Assembly: GCF_000382425.1 (NCBI RefSeq)
Contig: NZ_KB908299.1
Span: 50,916-114,915 of the forward strand
Source of the DNA: Empedobacter brevis NBRC 14943 = ATCC 43319
GTDB lineage: Bacteria > Bacteroidota > Bacteroidia > Flavobacteriales > Weeksellaceae
Length of the DNA stretch: 64,000 bases
Direction of reading: 5' to 3'
The notes beneath the pieces were generated by a model, which did no database searches, was not told where the DNA came from, and saw only the letters and a list, made by a program, of their open reading frames with translations. The position numbers were made by a program, and so were the translations under genes. Below, piece by piece: positions 18,889 through 27,884 of this stretch. The stretch's first letter is position 1; each line of letters begins with the position of its first letter.

Positions 18889-20109
18889 TTATTTCTGAAT
18901 TTCATTTTCATAATTTGACAAAGTCTTCCATATATCTTCTATTTCTGGCCACACCTCATCAGTAAAATCAGTATCGGTATTTACCAAAACTATTTTACCA
19001 ATTTTGGTTGTTGGGTTAAAATACATGGCAGTAAAGACGCCGGGATCAGAACCATTATGACCAATCATATTATTTTTAACGGTTAAGAAATCATCACGAA
19101 ACTCAATGAAAATTCCATAATGTTCCGTTTTTCCATTCTCTGTAAATTTCTGTTTTTCGAATAGCTTTTTATAACTTTTTTTACGCAATAACTTCCCATT
19201 TCCATCATTTCCGTTTATCAATTCAGATAAAAACAATCCTAAATCGTGACTCGAGGTAAGAAATCCACCATCGGCATAAGTGATGAGAGAATATTCGGCA
19301 ATCATTTTTTCTTTGTTTGCAAATAGTCTTGAGCGTTTCTTGGTATCGATATCTGCTGCCATCCAGCCGGAATCATTCATTTTTAATGGTTTCAAAATGT
19401 AATTTCTAGTAAAAGAACGGTAATCTTGTCCGGTTGCTGCTTCTATCACTAACGCACAAAGAGCAGCTCCGATGTTAGAATAGTCACGTTTTTCTCCAGG
19501 TTTTGTATTTAAAAATGTCTTCTTTTGGTACCATATTCCGCTTTCTGTTAAACTATTTTGTATGAAATCCTGCAATGGAATAGCGGTCTCAGGTTTGTTA
19601 AAATAATTGTAAACACCTTCATTTTCATCATGTTTGTCTTTTGTTAGGACATAAGATTTTGCATAGATTTCATCAAGATCTGTAATGGAAGAAGTATGGT
19701 AAGCCAAATGCTTAATTAAGATAGGAACTTCCGGATGATTTGGATTGATAATCTTGAAAGGTAAATAATCATTGATTGGATCGTTGATGTTTAATTTGCC
19801 TAATTCTTGCGCTTTGAGTAAGGAAATCGCTATCAGTGTTTTCGATATTGAGGCGATGTTTTGAGTGGTGTGTGATGTGTACAGGTTATCTTGTCCAATA
19901 GTTGAATATCCAAACCCATTATCATACATCAAGCCTTTTTTATTGACGATAGAAACGGAGAACCCTTTGATGGCATCTTTTTTATAAGCCAATTCTAAGT
20001 TTTGAGTGAGGATATGATCTATTGTACTGTGGTCTTTTTCAATTTTTTGAACAGATTGACACGAAAATAATAGGGTAGACGAGATGAGAATTAAAAGTTT
20101 ATATTTCAT
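18889..20109 (-). CDS. Beta-lactamase-family serine hydrolase, lipoprotein
   Basis: A 406-residue protein with a lipoprotein signal ('LLFSC', Cys17). It has the class C beta-lactamase/DD-peptidase catalytic motifs: SISK at residues 87-90 (nucleophile Ser87, Lys90) and Y210-S-N212. 'HNGSDPG' near the C-terminus is the likely third-motif region. Members are esterases, peptidases or beta-lactamases; sequence alone does not say which. The lipid anchor puts it in the envelope. It stands alone between AT-rich gaps. Confidence 0.85.
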   Translation of the reverse strand: MKYKLLILISSTLLFSCQSVQKIEKDHSTIDHILTQNLELAYKKDAIKGFSVSIVNKKGLMYDNGFGYSTIGQDNLYTSHTTQNIASISKTLIAISLLKAQELGKLNINDPINDYLPFKIINPNHPEVPILIKHLAYHTSSITDLDEIYAKSYVLTKDKHDENEGVYNYFNKPETAIPLQDFIQNSLTESGIWYQKKTFLNTKPGEKRDYSNIGAALCALVIEAATGQDYRSFTRNYILKPLKMNDSGWMAADIDTKKRSRLFANKEKMIAEYSLITYADGGFLTSSHDLGLFLSELINGNDGNGKLLRKKSYKKLFEKQKFTENGKTEHYGIFIEFRDDFLTVKNNMIGHNGSDPGVFTAMYFNPTTKIGKIVLVNTDTDFTDEVWPEIEDIWKTLSNYENEIQK

Positions 20110-20372
20110 GAGTTGTTTTATGTGATAGACGATAGATTTTGAATTTGGTTACAGTTATTTTATTCGGATGAATTACTTTTTTGTGAAACTAATTTAGTAT
20201 ATTGTTTTTAGAAAAACAATTTTACGAGGAGAAGAATAGCGTGAAAGACAGTGTTTTATCTAAAACATATTGAAAGGGTTCACTCGTTTTGTGGGATATG
20301 ATGTTTTAATTAAAAAGGTATTAATTGGTTGAATTTTATATTCTATTTATTTGTTAGAATAAAGGAAGCGAG

Positions 20373-21500
20373 TTATTTGTTTGTAATGAGTCTTTGTATT
20401 TTTTTAGCTTTATTCTTATTATCTTTATTTATCTGATATATTTTATAGCTTAAAACAAGGCATAATATTATTCCAAAAAAAAGAGAAATATGGCTTATGA
20501 TTTTATTTCTGTTTTTTAGCTGCTCAATTTGATAATTATAATTTTTTCGTAGATTATCAATAAATGAGTTTATTGATTTTAGTTCTATTTGTTCTCGATC
20601 AAACTTTATTTTTTTATAAATTTCTTTATTTTTATGATATAAACTAAAATTCCCAATCGTTAGATAGGTATTAGATAATCCTTTGTAAATGCCTTCATTT
20701 AAAGTTAAATCACCTATTTTCTCTGCTTTTACAACAGCCTTATTTAAAAGTTGGAGAGACATCATCGGATTGTTTTGTATAGAATAATTTTGAGCAAGCC
20801 CTTTTAAAGCAAATGCTTGTAAACTTTTTGCTTCTGATTTTTCTGCAAAATGAAGCGATTTAGAAAAATAATGATGAGCCATTTCATAATTATTTTGATC
20901 AATATAGTTGTACGCGATATTGTAATATACGATGCTTATATTATTAATGTTAGGTTTATTTTGTTCAGCTTGTTCAAAATAATCAATTGATTTTAAAAAT
21001 TTCGATAAGGCTATTTCATAATTTCCTTGTGACCTATAGATAATTCCTTTTACAGCGTTACTTTTTCCCAACCATGCATTTTTGACTGGATCAAGATTAG
21101 AGTCCAAATTTTGAGCAATATTTTCAGCTTTATCCAGCATTTCGAAGCTTTTATTATACAACTCCATGTGTTGATATTGAATAGCAGTAATAATGAAAAC
21201 ATCAATTTTTATGCTTGGATTATTGGATTTTTGTGATAATTCTTGCGCTTTTAACAACACATCTAATGATTTGTCAATATCTCGTTTAGCGGTATAGGCT
21301 TTTGATAAAAAGAGCAAATATTTTATCTTAATATCAGCTGCTGTTGCATTTTTTTCTAATCTTATTCCTTCTCTAATAGCCTTTTCCGGATTTTCATAGA
21401 TATAAGTATTCATTTTCTTAAAGAAGGTGTCGTCTACTTTTTGTGCGTTCACATAAAAGGAAAAAAAAATGGAGAATATCAGTATGATTCTAAATGGCAT
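20373..21500 (-). CDS. TPR membrane protein lacking the AraC domain of its neighbour
   Basis: A 375-residue protein: signal peptide ('IILIFSIFFSFYVNAQ'), TPR-like helical repeats, and one transmembrane segment ('ISLFFGIILCLVLSYKIY', about residues 335-352). It stops ~20 basic residues later. It resembles the sensor half of the TPR/AraC regulators but has no HTH. It starts 2 bases after the stop of the full-length regulator at 21503-23065, so the two are translationally coupled. It may be a partner or competitor sensor subunit. Confidence 0.75.
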   Translation of the reverse strand: MPFRIILIFSIFFSFYVNAQKVDDTFFKKMNTYIYENPEKAIREGIRLEKNATAADIKIKYLLFLSKAYTAKRDIDKSLDVLLKAQELSQKSNNPSIKIDVFIITAIQYQHMELYNKSFEMLDKAENIAQNLDSNLDPVKNAWLGKSNAVKGIIYRSQGNYEIALSKFLKSIDYFEQAEQNKPNINNISIVYYNIAYNYIDQNNYEMAHHYFSKSLHFAEKSEAKSLQAFALKGLAQNYSIQNNPMMSLQLLNKAVVKAEKIGDLTLNEGIYKGLSNTYLTIGNFSLYHKNKEIYKKIKFDREQIELKSINSFIDNLRKNYNYQIEQLKNRNKIISHISLFFGIILCLVLSYKIYQINKDNKNKAKKIQRLITNK

Positions 21501-21502
21501 AT

Positions 21503-23065
21503 TTAATTATTTTTTTGTTCATTAATTTGCTTTATGAAGTCATTTGGAGACATACCTGTAATTGATTTAAAAACAGCTGTAAATGCACTATGAGATGAAA
21601 AACCGGTCACTTCTGCAAGATAGCTTACTTTATAATTGAGATAAACGGAGTCTGTTTTTAATTTATTTATAATATATTGAATTCTTAAATCATTGATATA
21701 GGCATTAAATTTTTTATTTTTAGAATTTTTAATAATTTCTGAAAGATATTTAATATTCGTATCCAAATTTACAGCCAAAGCAGAAAGTGACATTTGTTTA
21801 CTAAGATACATTTCTGACTCCTCAAATAGTTTTAATTTATCTAACAAAATATTTTCTGTCTCGGAAGATAATAATGGTTTACTCTTTAGGTTGTCTAGCG
21901 TTGACGGAGAAAACTTTCGATTATTTGAAGCAGTAGATTTTATGCTAAACTTTTCAAAGAAAAGAAATTGTTTATCGAGTTCTTTCTCTCTCTTTTTCAT
22001 AAAGTAAAAGACTATTGAAAGAAATAGAATTAGAAGAGATATAGAAATAATAAAAGTATATAGTTTTTCGGAGTATTCTTTTTTACTGAATTTGATTTCT
22101 TCTTGATTTACACTTTCCAATACAGTTACAAGATAACTAATTGCAAGCCTTTTATCTTTAGTTATATTATCTTCTGATTCATTGTACAAAAGGTCGTATT
22201 TTCGATATTCTTCAATATTATTGTCTGCGAGATAAGCTTCCGAAAGTAATTTATACATATCAAGATTTAGTTTTTCAAAACCTTTATTTTCAATTTTATG
22301 CAAACCTGACTGCACGAGAGTAATACTTTCTTTTGGTTTTTGTTGTAAAAACTTTACTCTAGCTAGCTGCTCCTGAATAGAAGCATAAATGTAAGTATAT
22401 TTTAAAATAATTTTGTTCTTTAAAAGAGCGGTATAAAGTTGATCAGCTTCAGTATATTTTTTCGTATTCAATAATAAAGTCCCTCTATAAATTTCGTTCT
22501 CTATTCTCAAGATTTCTGATTGTAAATTATTTGTATTTAAAAAGGAGTTACTTTGTTTTAAATCGTAAAAGGCTTCGTTATAATTTTTTAATATTCCATT
22601 GTTTATAGCTTTTATTCTATATAGTTTCGCTTTTATTAATTCATTTTTCTCATGATGTAAATTTTTATTTTCTTTTAAAGTAGTTGTAATGATTTCTTGA
22701 GATTGACTATATAAATCCAAACTTTGATACAATTCTGCAAGACAGTATTTTAAAAATAAGTCGTAAAAAGAAGATCTTTTTCCTTTTATTATCTCACTAA
22801 CATTCGAATAAGATTTTACTGCTTGAGAAAAGTTTGCTTGTAAAATATAGGCTTTTGCAATATTATTTTGATATAAAATTTGATTATCAGATGTCTTATT
22901 AATTTGTATAAAATCTTGTGAAAACTCTAGACTTCTTTTCGGATCATTATACATTAAATAATATGATTTTTCTATCAAATAAGAAAAGTCATTTCCTTGT
23001 TGACCAAATAAAGAGTTAAGAGATCCCAAGGAGAATAGGAATAATGAAAAATAAAGTGGTTTCAA
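21503..23065 (-). CDS. TPR-transmembrane-AraC family regulator
   Basis: A 520-residue paralogue of the regulators at 15576 and 32238. It has a signal peptide (ending 'LNSLFGQ'), TPR helices, a transmembrane segment ('TFIISISLLILFLSIVFYF', about 330-350) and a C-terminal AraC-type HTH ('YKVSYLAEVTGFSSHSAF'). It is divergent from the T9SS protein at 23315 across a 249-base spacer, so that gene is the natural candidate target. Confidence 0.88.
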   Translation of the reverse strand: MKPLYFSLFLFSLGSLNSLFGQQGNDFSYLIEKSYYLMYNDPKRSLEFSQDFIQINKTSDNQILYQNNIAKAYILQANFSQAVKSYSNVSEIIKGKRSSFYDLFLKYCLAELYQSLDLYSQSQEIITTTLKENKNLHHEKNELIKAKLYRIKAINNGILKNYNEAFYDLKQSNSFLNTNNLQSEILRIENEIYRGTLLLNTKKYTEADQLYTALLKNKIILKYTYIYASIQEQLARVKFLQQKPKESITLVQSGLHKIENKGFEKLNLDMYKLLSEAYLADNNIEEYRKYDLLYNESEDNITKDKRLAISYLVTVLESVNQEEIKFSKKEYSEKLYTFIISISLLILFLSIVFYFMKKREKELDKQFLFFEKFSIKSTASNNRKFSPSTLDNLKSKPLLSSETENILLDKLKLFEESEMYLSKQMSLSALAVNLDTNIKYLSEIIKNSKNKKFNAYINDLRIQYIINKLKTDSVYLNYKVSYLAEVTGFSSHSAFTAVFKSITGMSPNDFIKQINEQKNN

Positions 23066-23258
23066 ATTTGTAAAAAAACGAATTTATCAAATAATCCGCT
23101 TATTACAAATAAAATTCTTCTTTTGATACTGCGAATTATTTTTTTAAATAAAGGAATAAAACCAAAAAAGATGGAAGATGTAAAATGTATATTGTGTTGT
23201 TTATGAGTTTTTTAATTTTTTTTGTTTCCGTTTTTCTCGAAATTTGATAGTATAACAA

Positions 23259-23289
23259 TTGATTTAATTTTATAATCAAAATAGCTTTA
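23259..23289 (+). promoter_or_regulatory. Bacteroidetes-type promoter for the T9SS protein
   Basis: TTG (23259-23261), a 20-base spacer, then TAGCTTTA (23282-23289), one mismatch from the TAnnTTTG -7 consensus, 25 bases before the ATG. The spacing equals that seen at 34147-34178 and 54757-54787. Confidence 0.45.
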
Positions 23290-23314
23290 CCACTTAAATA
23301 AAATTAACATTAAA

Positions 23315-25015
23315 ATGAAAAAATTATTATTAAGTGTAGCTATTGTTTCGTTCAATTATATACATGCACAAAATTATTTTGGAACTGAATTTATAGGAGA
23401 GGAAGGGGTAAATTCTCCACAAGGATTTACAAAGAAAGGCAACAAACTTGTTCTTTCATCATCTATAGGTGGAGGTCTTACAGGAAATTTTCCAATTTCT
23501 TTCAAAGGAGGGAATGCAGATGGAATATTAACGAGTTTAAATGCGACTGATGGAACTATAGAATGGATCAAACAGTTTGGTGGCGGTGGTGATGAAGTCA
23601 TAATTGATACTGCTATAGATGATGCCGGCAATTATTATGTTACAGGTTATATGACAGGAGGAGGAAGTTCAGCAATGGATGCTGATCCAGGTCCAGGTGT
23701 TTACCTACTTCCTATACCTTCTGCTTTGTCAAATCGTGACATTTTTATTGTTAAACTTGATGCTAATGGCAATTTTTTATGGGCCAAACAAATGAGTACT
23801 CCATCAGGAGCAGGAAATGAAGAGATTTGTTCAATAAAGTTGGACTCAAATGGTAATATTTATTTAGCAGGTTTTTTTATAACAGTAGATTTTGATCCAA
23901 GTCCACTTGAGCAATTATATGTGGCTTCAGGAAATGCTGATGCATTTATTGTAAAATTAACCAGTGATGGAGATTTTATTTGGGTGAAGACATTTGGGAG
24001 TGATACCGGAAAAATTAGCGGAATTAAAAGTATGGATATTGACGAATCAGATAATATTTATGTAGCAGGAAGATTTCAAGGTTCAATAGATTTAGATCCG
24101 GATTTAGTAAATACAGATATTAAAACATCAAATGGAGGATATGATACATATCTTGCAAAGTATACATCTGAAGGGAATTATGTTTGGGGAAAAACTTATG
24201 GAGGGAAAGGAAATGATATTCCTGAGAAAATCTTATTAGCCAAGGGGAATTTATATGTCGGTGGTTCATTTAGTGGAGAAGTAGATCTGGATCCAAGTCC
24301 TGCTAATTCTACATATTCTGCACCTGAAGGACAACAAGCTTATGTTTCAAAATTTGATATAGATGGTAGTTACCTGAAATCCTTTGTAGTGGAAGATAAT
24401 ACAGCTAATCCTAATACAATCAAAGATGTATTTGTTGATGACAAAGAGAATATTTATTTAAGTGGATTGTTTCAAAATATGACCATTAATGCAACAAATT
24501 ATTCTACTCCTTATGCTAATGCTGATACTTTTTTTCTAAAACTTGATCAAAATATGAATTTTTCAAGTATTTATTTAATTCAAGGAGTTGGTAAGCAAAG
24601 TGTTCCTTATATCAATCAACTAACAGATACAAAGTTTATCACTGCTGGAGCTAGTAAACAGAATGCAGATTTCGATTATACGACTGAAACTTCTCCGGAA
24701 ATTCCTACAAATGCACAGATTTACACTCACATAACTAAACTTGATTTTGAAAAAAATGATTTGGGAATGGTCGAAGTAAAAGGAAATAAACAAATTGATG
24801 TATTTCCAAATCCTGTAGTAGATATTATTCATATTACTTCTCGAAATAAATTAAACGTAGTTTCTATTTATAATTTAGAAGGAAAAACTGTGATGAAACA
24901 AGATAAATTTGATCTTAACCAAATCAATGTATCCTTCTTACCAAAAGGAGTTTATTTATTACAAGCGACTGATGAAAAAGGAAATATTCATCAAGCAAAA
25001 TTTATAAAAAAATAA
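23315..25015 (+). CDS. T9SS-sorted secreted beta-propeller-like protein
   Basis: A 566-residue protein with a signal peptide ending 'YIHAQ'. Repeated units of the type 'DAFIVKLTSDGDFIWVKTFG', 'DTYLAKYTSEGNYVWGKTYG' and 'DIFIVKLDANGNFLWAKQ' are SBBP/beta-propeller repeats. The C-terminus is a type A sorting tail ('VFPNPVVDIIHIT', 'LPKGVYLLQATDEKG', 'KFIKK'). It is exported by Sec, then the type IX system. It lies divergently next to a TPR/AraC regulator. Confidence 0.88.
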   Translation: MKKLLLSVAIVSFNYIHAQNYFGTEFIGEEGVNSPQGFTKKGNKLVLSSSIGGGLTGNFPISFKGGNADGILTSLNATDGTIEWIKQFGGGGDEVIIDTAIDDAGNYYVTGYMTGGGSSAMDADPGPGVYLLPIPSALSNRDIFIVKLDANGNFLWAKQMSTPSGAGNEEICSIKLDSNGNIYLAGFFITVDFDPSPLEQLYVASGNADAFIVKLTSDGDFIWVKTFGSDTGKISGIKSMDIDESDNIYVAGRFQGSIDLDPDLVNTDIKTSNGGYDTYLAKYTSEGNYVWGKTYGGKGNDIPEKILLAKGNLYVGGSFSGEVDLDPSPANSTYSAPEGQQAYVSKFDIDGSYLKSFVVEDNTANPNTIKDVFVDDKENIYLSGLFQNMTINATNYSTPYANADTFFLKLDQNMNFSSIYLIQGVGKQSVPYINQLTDTKFITAGASKQNADFDYTTETSPEIPTNAQIYTHITKLDFEKNDLGMVEVKGNKQIDVFPNPVVDIIHITSRNKLNVVSIYNLEGKTVMKQDKFDLNQINVSFLPKGVYLLQATDEKGNIHQAKFIKK

Positions 25016-25029
25016 TATTGATTTTTTTA

Positions 25030-25065
25030 AAACCCAATAATGGATTAATCTCTGTTATTGGGTTT
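25030..25065. terminator. Terminator after the T9SS protein
   Basis: An 11-bp stem, AAACCCAATAA with TTATTGGGTTT, preceded by a T-run and followed by CATTATTTTT. It separates the gene from the convergent frameshifted gene whose stop is at 25068-25070. It shares its stem and CTCTG loop end with 11397-11432. Confidence 0.8.
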
Positions 25066-25067
25066 CA

Positions 25068-25561
25068 TTATTTTTCAATTCTTATAGAATCATAGCCGAA
25101 TTCGTTTTTTGGTAATTTGAACGTAGTAGATTTCGTATTGAATTTAAGCTCAGGTTCAAATCCATATCCTTTTATTTTATCATTGATTGGAAAAAATGTG
25201 GCACCTAAATTCGATTGAAATAGATTTCCCAATAATATCTTATAATCTTTTTCATTTGTTGAATTTGGTAGTCCGATAAAGTTATAATCATAGTTTATTG
25301 AAATAAAATTTCTGGAAACATCATCTGAAAAAACTAAGATTTCATAATTTGCGCTTTTTTTATCAAAATGTGAATAGACCTTAAATAATTTAATTCGTTC
25401 ATTTAGTTTTCCATCCGTATAAATTTTTGCAGGAATTGGCTGACCTAAATTTCTTGATGAGGAAAAGATAAATTTTAAAAGAATTGGATTAGAATATAAA
25501 TAAATTCCAATAATAGAAAGGATTGAAAAAAAGTGACTAGTATTTTATTTCTTATGTTCAT
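25068..25561 (-). pseudogene. Membrane-anchored protein gene with a homopolymer frameshift
   Basis: A minus-strand frame is open from near 25544 to a TAA at 25068-25070 with no start codon. The missing start lies one frame away: an ATG at 25561 followed by 'NIRNKILVTFF', which joins 'SILSIIGIYLYSN' if one base is removed from the run of seven T (A7 at 25526-25532 on the plus strand). The restored protein would be ~163 residues with an N-terminal signal anchor and a soluble domain ('GQPIPAKIYTDGKLNERIK'). No family recognised. The cause may be true decay, phase variation or a sequencing error. Confidence 0.6.
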
Positions 25562-25633
25562 TGAGGATGGGATTAAACAGCACAGAATTGTAATAGTGGT
25601 TAAATCGATTTTAGGTGTAGTACAATTTAGAAT

Positions 25634-26046
25634 TTACCATTTCAGATTCGTGGGATATTCTAAATCAAATTTTGGATTCTTAATTCCAAGTTTATTGGAT
25701 AATTCGGTGAATTCTAATTTGTTCATTGGTCCGTAAACTTTTTTATCTTGAAAAGTTTCAGTCGTTCTCTCAATAATATAATAGTTAGTAATATTCAGAT
25801 CAATTATATCATCGGATTCTACCAAAGGATGTTGTTTTGCAAAAATATATTTATCATGATGTCCTGCGGCATACACATAAGGAGGTACTATTTGCTCTCC
25901 TTTGTATAAGGCTCTTTGTTCATGCAAATCTATCCAAATTACTTCGTAATCATCCACAACAGTATCTGAACCGCTATCAAAAAGACCACAACTTTTTAGC
26001 GTTAATAGTGAAAAATAAAGATGAATATTAGTCCTGTTTTATGCAT
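25634..26046 (-). pseudogene. DUF3997-like lipoprotein gene with a homopolymer frameshift
   Basis: The in-frame part is usually read from a GTG at 25957 ('DDYEVIWIDLHEQRALYKG'), but the frame is open further up into 'SLLTLKSCGLF', a lipobox. An ATG at 26046 starts 'HKTGLIFIFIF' in another frame; adding one base to the T5 run (A5 at 26011-26015 on the plus strand) joins them into a complete lipoprotein signal peptide. The body ('YVYAAGHHDKYIFAKQHP', 'ITNYYIIERT') resembles DUF3997 lipoproteins from memory. It lies upstream of another frameshifted gene. Confidence 0.55.
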
Positions 26047-26132
26047 TTTTTGATGTATTAAGAGGATATTATATCTATCCGTAAAATAACGAAGAAGGAG
26101 TTGAATGTTTGATTTGTTTATACGTTAAAATA

Positions 26133-26465
26133 CTAATGGACGCTGGATTTTGAGAATAAATTAATGATGATAACTCCTACAACAATGAATATAATCCCAA
26201 TAATTGCCGGTAGATCTAAGCTTTGTTTATAAACGAAATATCCTACCAATGAAATGAGTACGATTCCCAAAGCAGACCAAATTGCATAAGCGATACCTAT
26301 CGGAATTCCTTTCAAAGCGTGCGATAATAAATAGAATGAAGTGGCTAATGAAAGGATAAAAATGATAGTTGGAAGTGGTTTAGTAAATTGATCCGTCTTT
26401 TTTAAAAATGAAGTTCCAATGACCTCAAAAATTATAGCAGCAAGAAGGAAAAGATAATTTTTCAT
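26133..26465 (-). CDS. Small multidrug resistance (SMR) family transporter
   Basis: A 110-residue protein with four transmembrane helices. It has the SMR hallmark Glu14 in 'FEVIGTSFLKK' and the conserved 'GIAYAIWSALG' in helix 3. Members work as dimers in the inner membrane and exchange protons for quaternary ammonium or guanidinium compounds; which type this is cannot be told from sequence. Monocistronic. Confidence 0.92.
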   Translation of the reverse strand: MKNYLFLLAAIIFEVIGTSFLKKTDQFTKPLPTIIFILSLATSFYLLSHALKGIPIGIAYAIWSALGIVLISLVGYFVYKQSLDLPAIIGIIFIVVGVIIINLFSKSSVH

Positions 26466-27112
26466 ATTCGTCTCATATATTCGTTTCCAAATTTAACAAA
26501 TCCAAAAATAAATCAACGACATGTCACTTTTTATTTTGTAGAATGGGAGAGGAGGTGATAGAAAGTTATTTTAAAAGAAGAAGAACAAGGTTAGAGTTGA
26601 TAATTAAAAAATGTTTCGGCAAACTCAACATGATAGAGAAGATGCGATTCAGAGACAAGTTTTAATATTCATTTTTGTCTTGATACAAAAACGAACCAAA
26701 AAAATCAATACTTCGATTTTCGACGTTCAATTACCATTTCACGCACTAAAAAGATTAAATGACTCGTTACCACTTGCTAATCTTTTTTGCGCTTGTTTCA
26801 ATGGATTGAAACTCGTCTGTCGTTTTAGAATTCTATGTTAGAAAGCTTTTAGCCTGTAAGGTTTTAAAATATTTAGTGGAATGAGAACATTTTTAGTAGA
26901 GAGGTTTACAGCCTTGAGTTTTGGTTACTTTTTAGTCAAGTAAAAAGTAACAATAAAGAAAAAGGAATACCTAAGCCAAGCTGTGGTTTACTGAAATTAT
27001 GTTATGACTTCTCCTTTTAATCTCAAATTTTTAATTTCAAATTATCAGGAATTTGTGCAGTTGCAGAGACTTTTGAAAACCTTAAAGTGCTGTATTTACT
27101 AAGGGTAGTAAG
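26466..27112. other. Intergenic region with degenerate dispersed repeats
   Basis: About 650 bases without a convincing gene. Two repeat-like elements are visible: ATGTTTCGGCAAACTCAACA at 26611-26630, resembling 18799-18817, and the inverted repeat at 26924-26951. Confidence 0.5.
26924..26951. repeat. Inverted repeat, dispersed-repeat-like
   Basis: A perfect 11-bp palindromic pair, GTTACTTTTTA (26924-26934) and TAAAAAGTAAC (26941-26951), around GTCAAG. From memory, similar 'TTACTTTTT-GTCAAG' hairpins are common between flavobacterial genes; the function is unknown to me. Confidence 0.6.
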
Positions 27113-27670
27113 TTAGCTGTAATTGTTCTTTAATGCACTTTGAGCTTCTATGACGAGATTTTCTTTCAATTTTTTAAGTTGCTCTTCTCGACTTAAATTT
27201 TTATGATACAAAAGTAACCCGTTATCATTCCAATCTTGAATTTCACGATACCACGTAAATAAATGCTCTATTTTAAGCTCTTCGCCAATATATTTTTTTT
27301 CATTATTTTGCCAATCAAATTGCATATAAACTTCATTGTTTAATTTGTTCATCAATTCGAATGCCTTATTTGGATTTTTTATTATTTCCTTTAGAGAGTA
27401 TTTGGTCAGATTTTTTGCTGCTTCAATTTTTGATGGCAGCAATATATTCAACTCTTGTAAAGCTTTATCGAAATATTGGAGAATTTCAAATGGATTATCA
27501 TTTTGATTCATTCCGGCAAGGATATAAATCGACTCAGATTCCATATTTTCATTCAGTGCAATAAGTCCTATTTCAGGTAAATCTTTAATGGTAAGATTCC
27601 CTAAAATATAAGTTGAAATATGTTCAATAAAGTTCATACTTGAGTTAGATGTTTCACAATTAAAACTCAA
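27113..27670 (-). CDS. Hypothetical cytoplasmic protein, 185 aa
   Basis: It begins MSFNCETSNSSMNFIEHIS; an internal Met at residue 12 is the alternative start. Helical, acidic C-terminal half with 'YREIQDWNDNGLLLYHKN'. No signal peptide, membrane segment or known motif. It has the size and composition of immunity or DUF proteins, but no toxin gene adjoins it. Confidence 0.6.
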   Translation of the reverse strand: MSFNCETSNSSMNFIEHISTYILGNLTIKDLPEIGLIALNENMESESIYILAGMNQNDNPFEILQYFDKALQELNILLPSKIEAAKNLTKYSLKEIIKNPNKAFELMNKLNNEVYMQFDWQNNEKKYIGEELKIEHLFTWYREIQDWNDNGLLLYHKNLSREEQLKKLKENLVIEAQSALKNNYS

Positions 27671-27884
27671 ATATATGGATATTAAGTTGGGTAATAAATA
27701 GATTTAAAATTCTTAAAACTTACTCATACATAAGGTTGTTAATTGTGTAATAATGATAGGTAAACAATATTCATAAAAAACAATGGGTTGCGTAAAAGTC
27801 ACAAATCTCATTTAGAAAATCTTAAACGAGATGCTGTATTTTTATTTAATTGTAGTTTGAGATATGCACTGATAGTGCTTTGTG

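Noticed and set aside
25533..25736. 67-residue plus-strand frame opposite the frameshifted genes
   Set aside because: It overlaps the minus-strand coding remnants and has no motif; the minus-strand reading explains the sequence better.
26611..26841. 76-residue plus-strand frame
   Set aside because: Its start lies in a repeat-like sequence, composition is not protein-like and there is no ribosome site; treated as intergenic.
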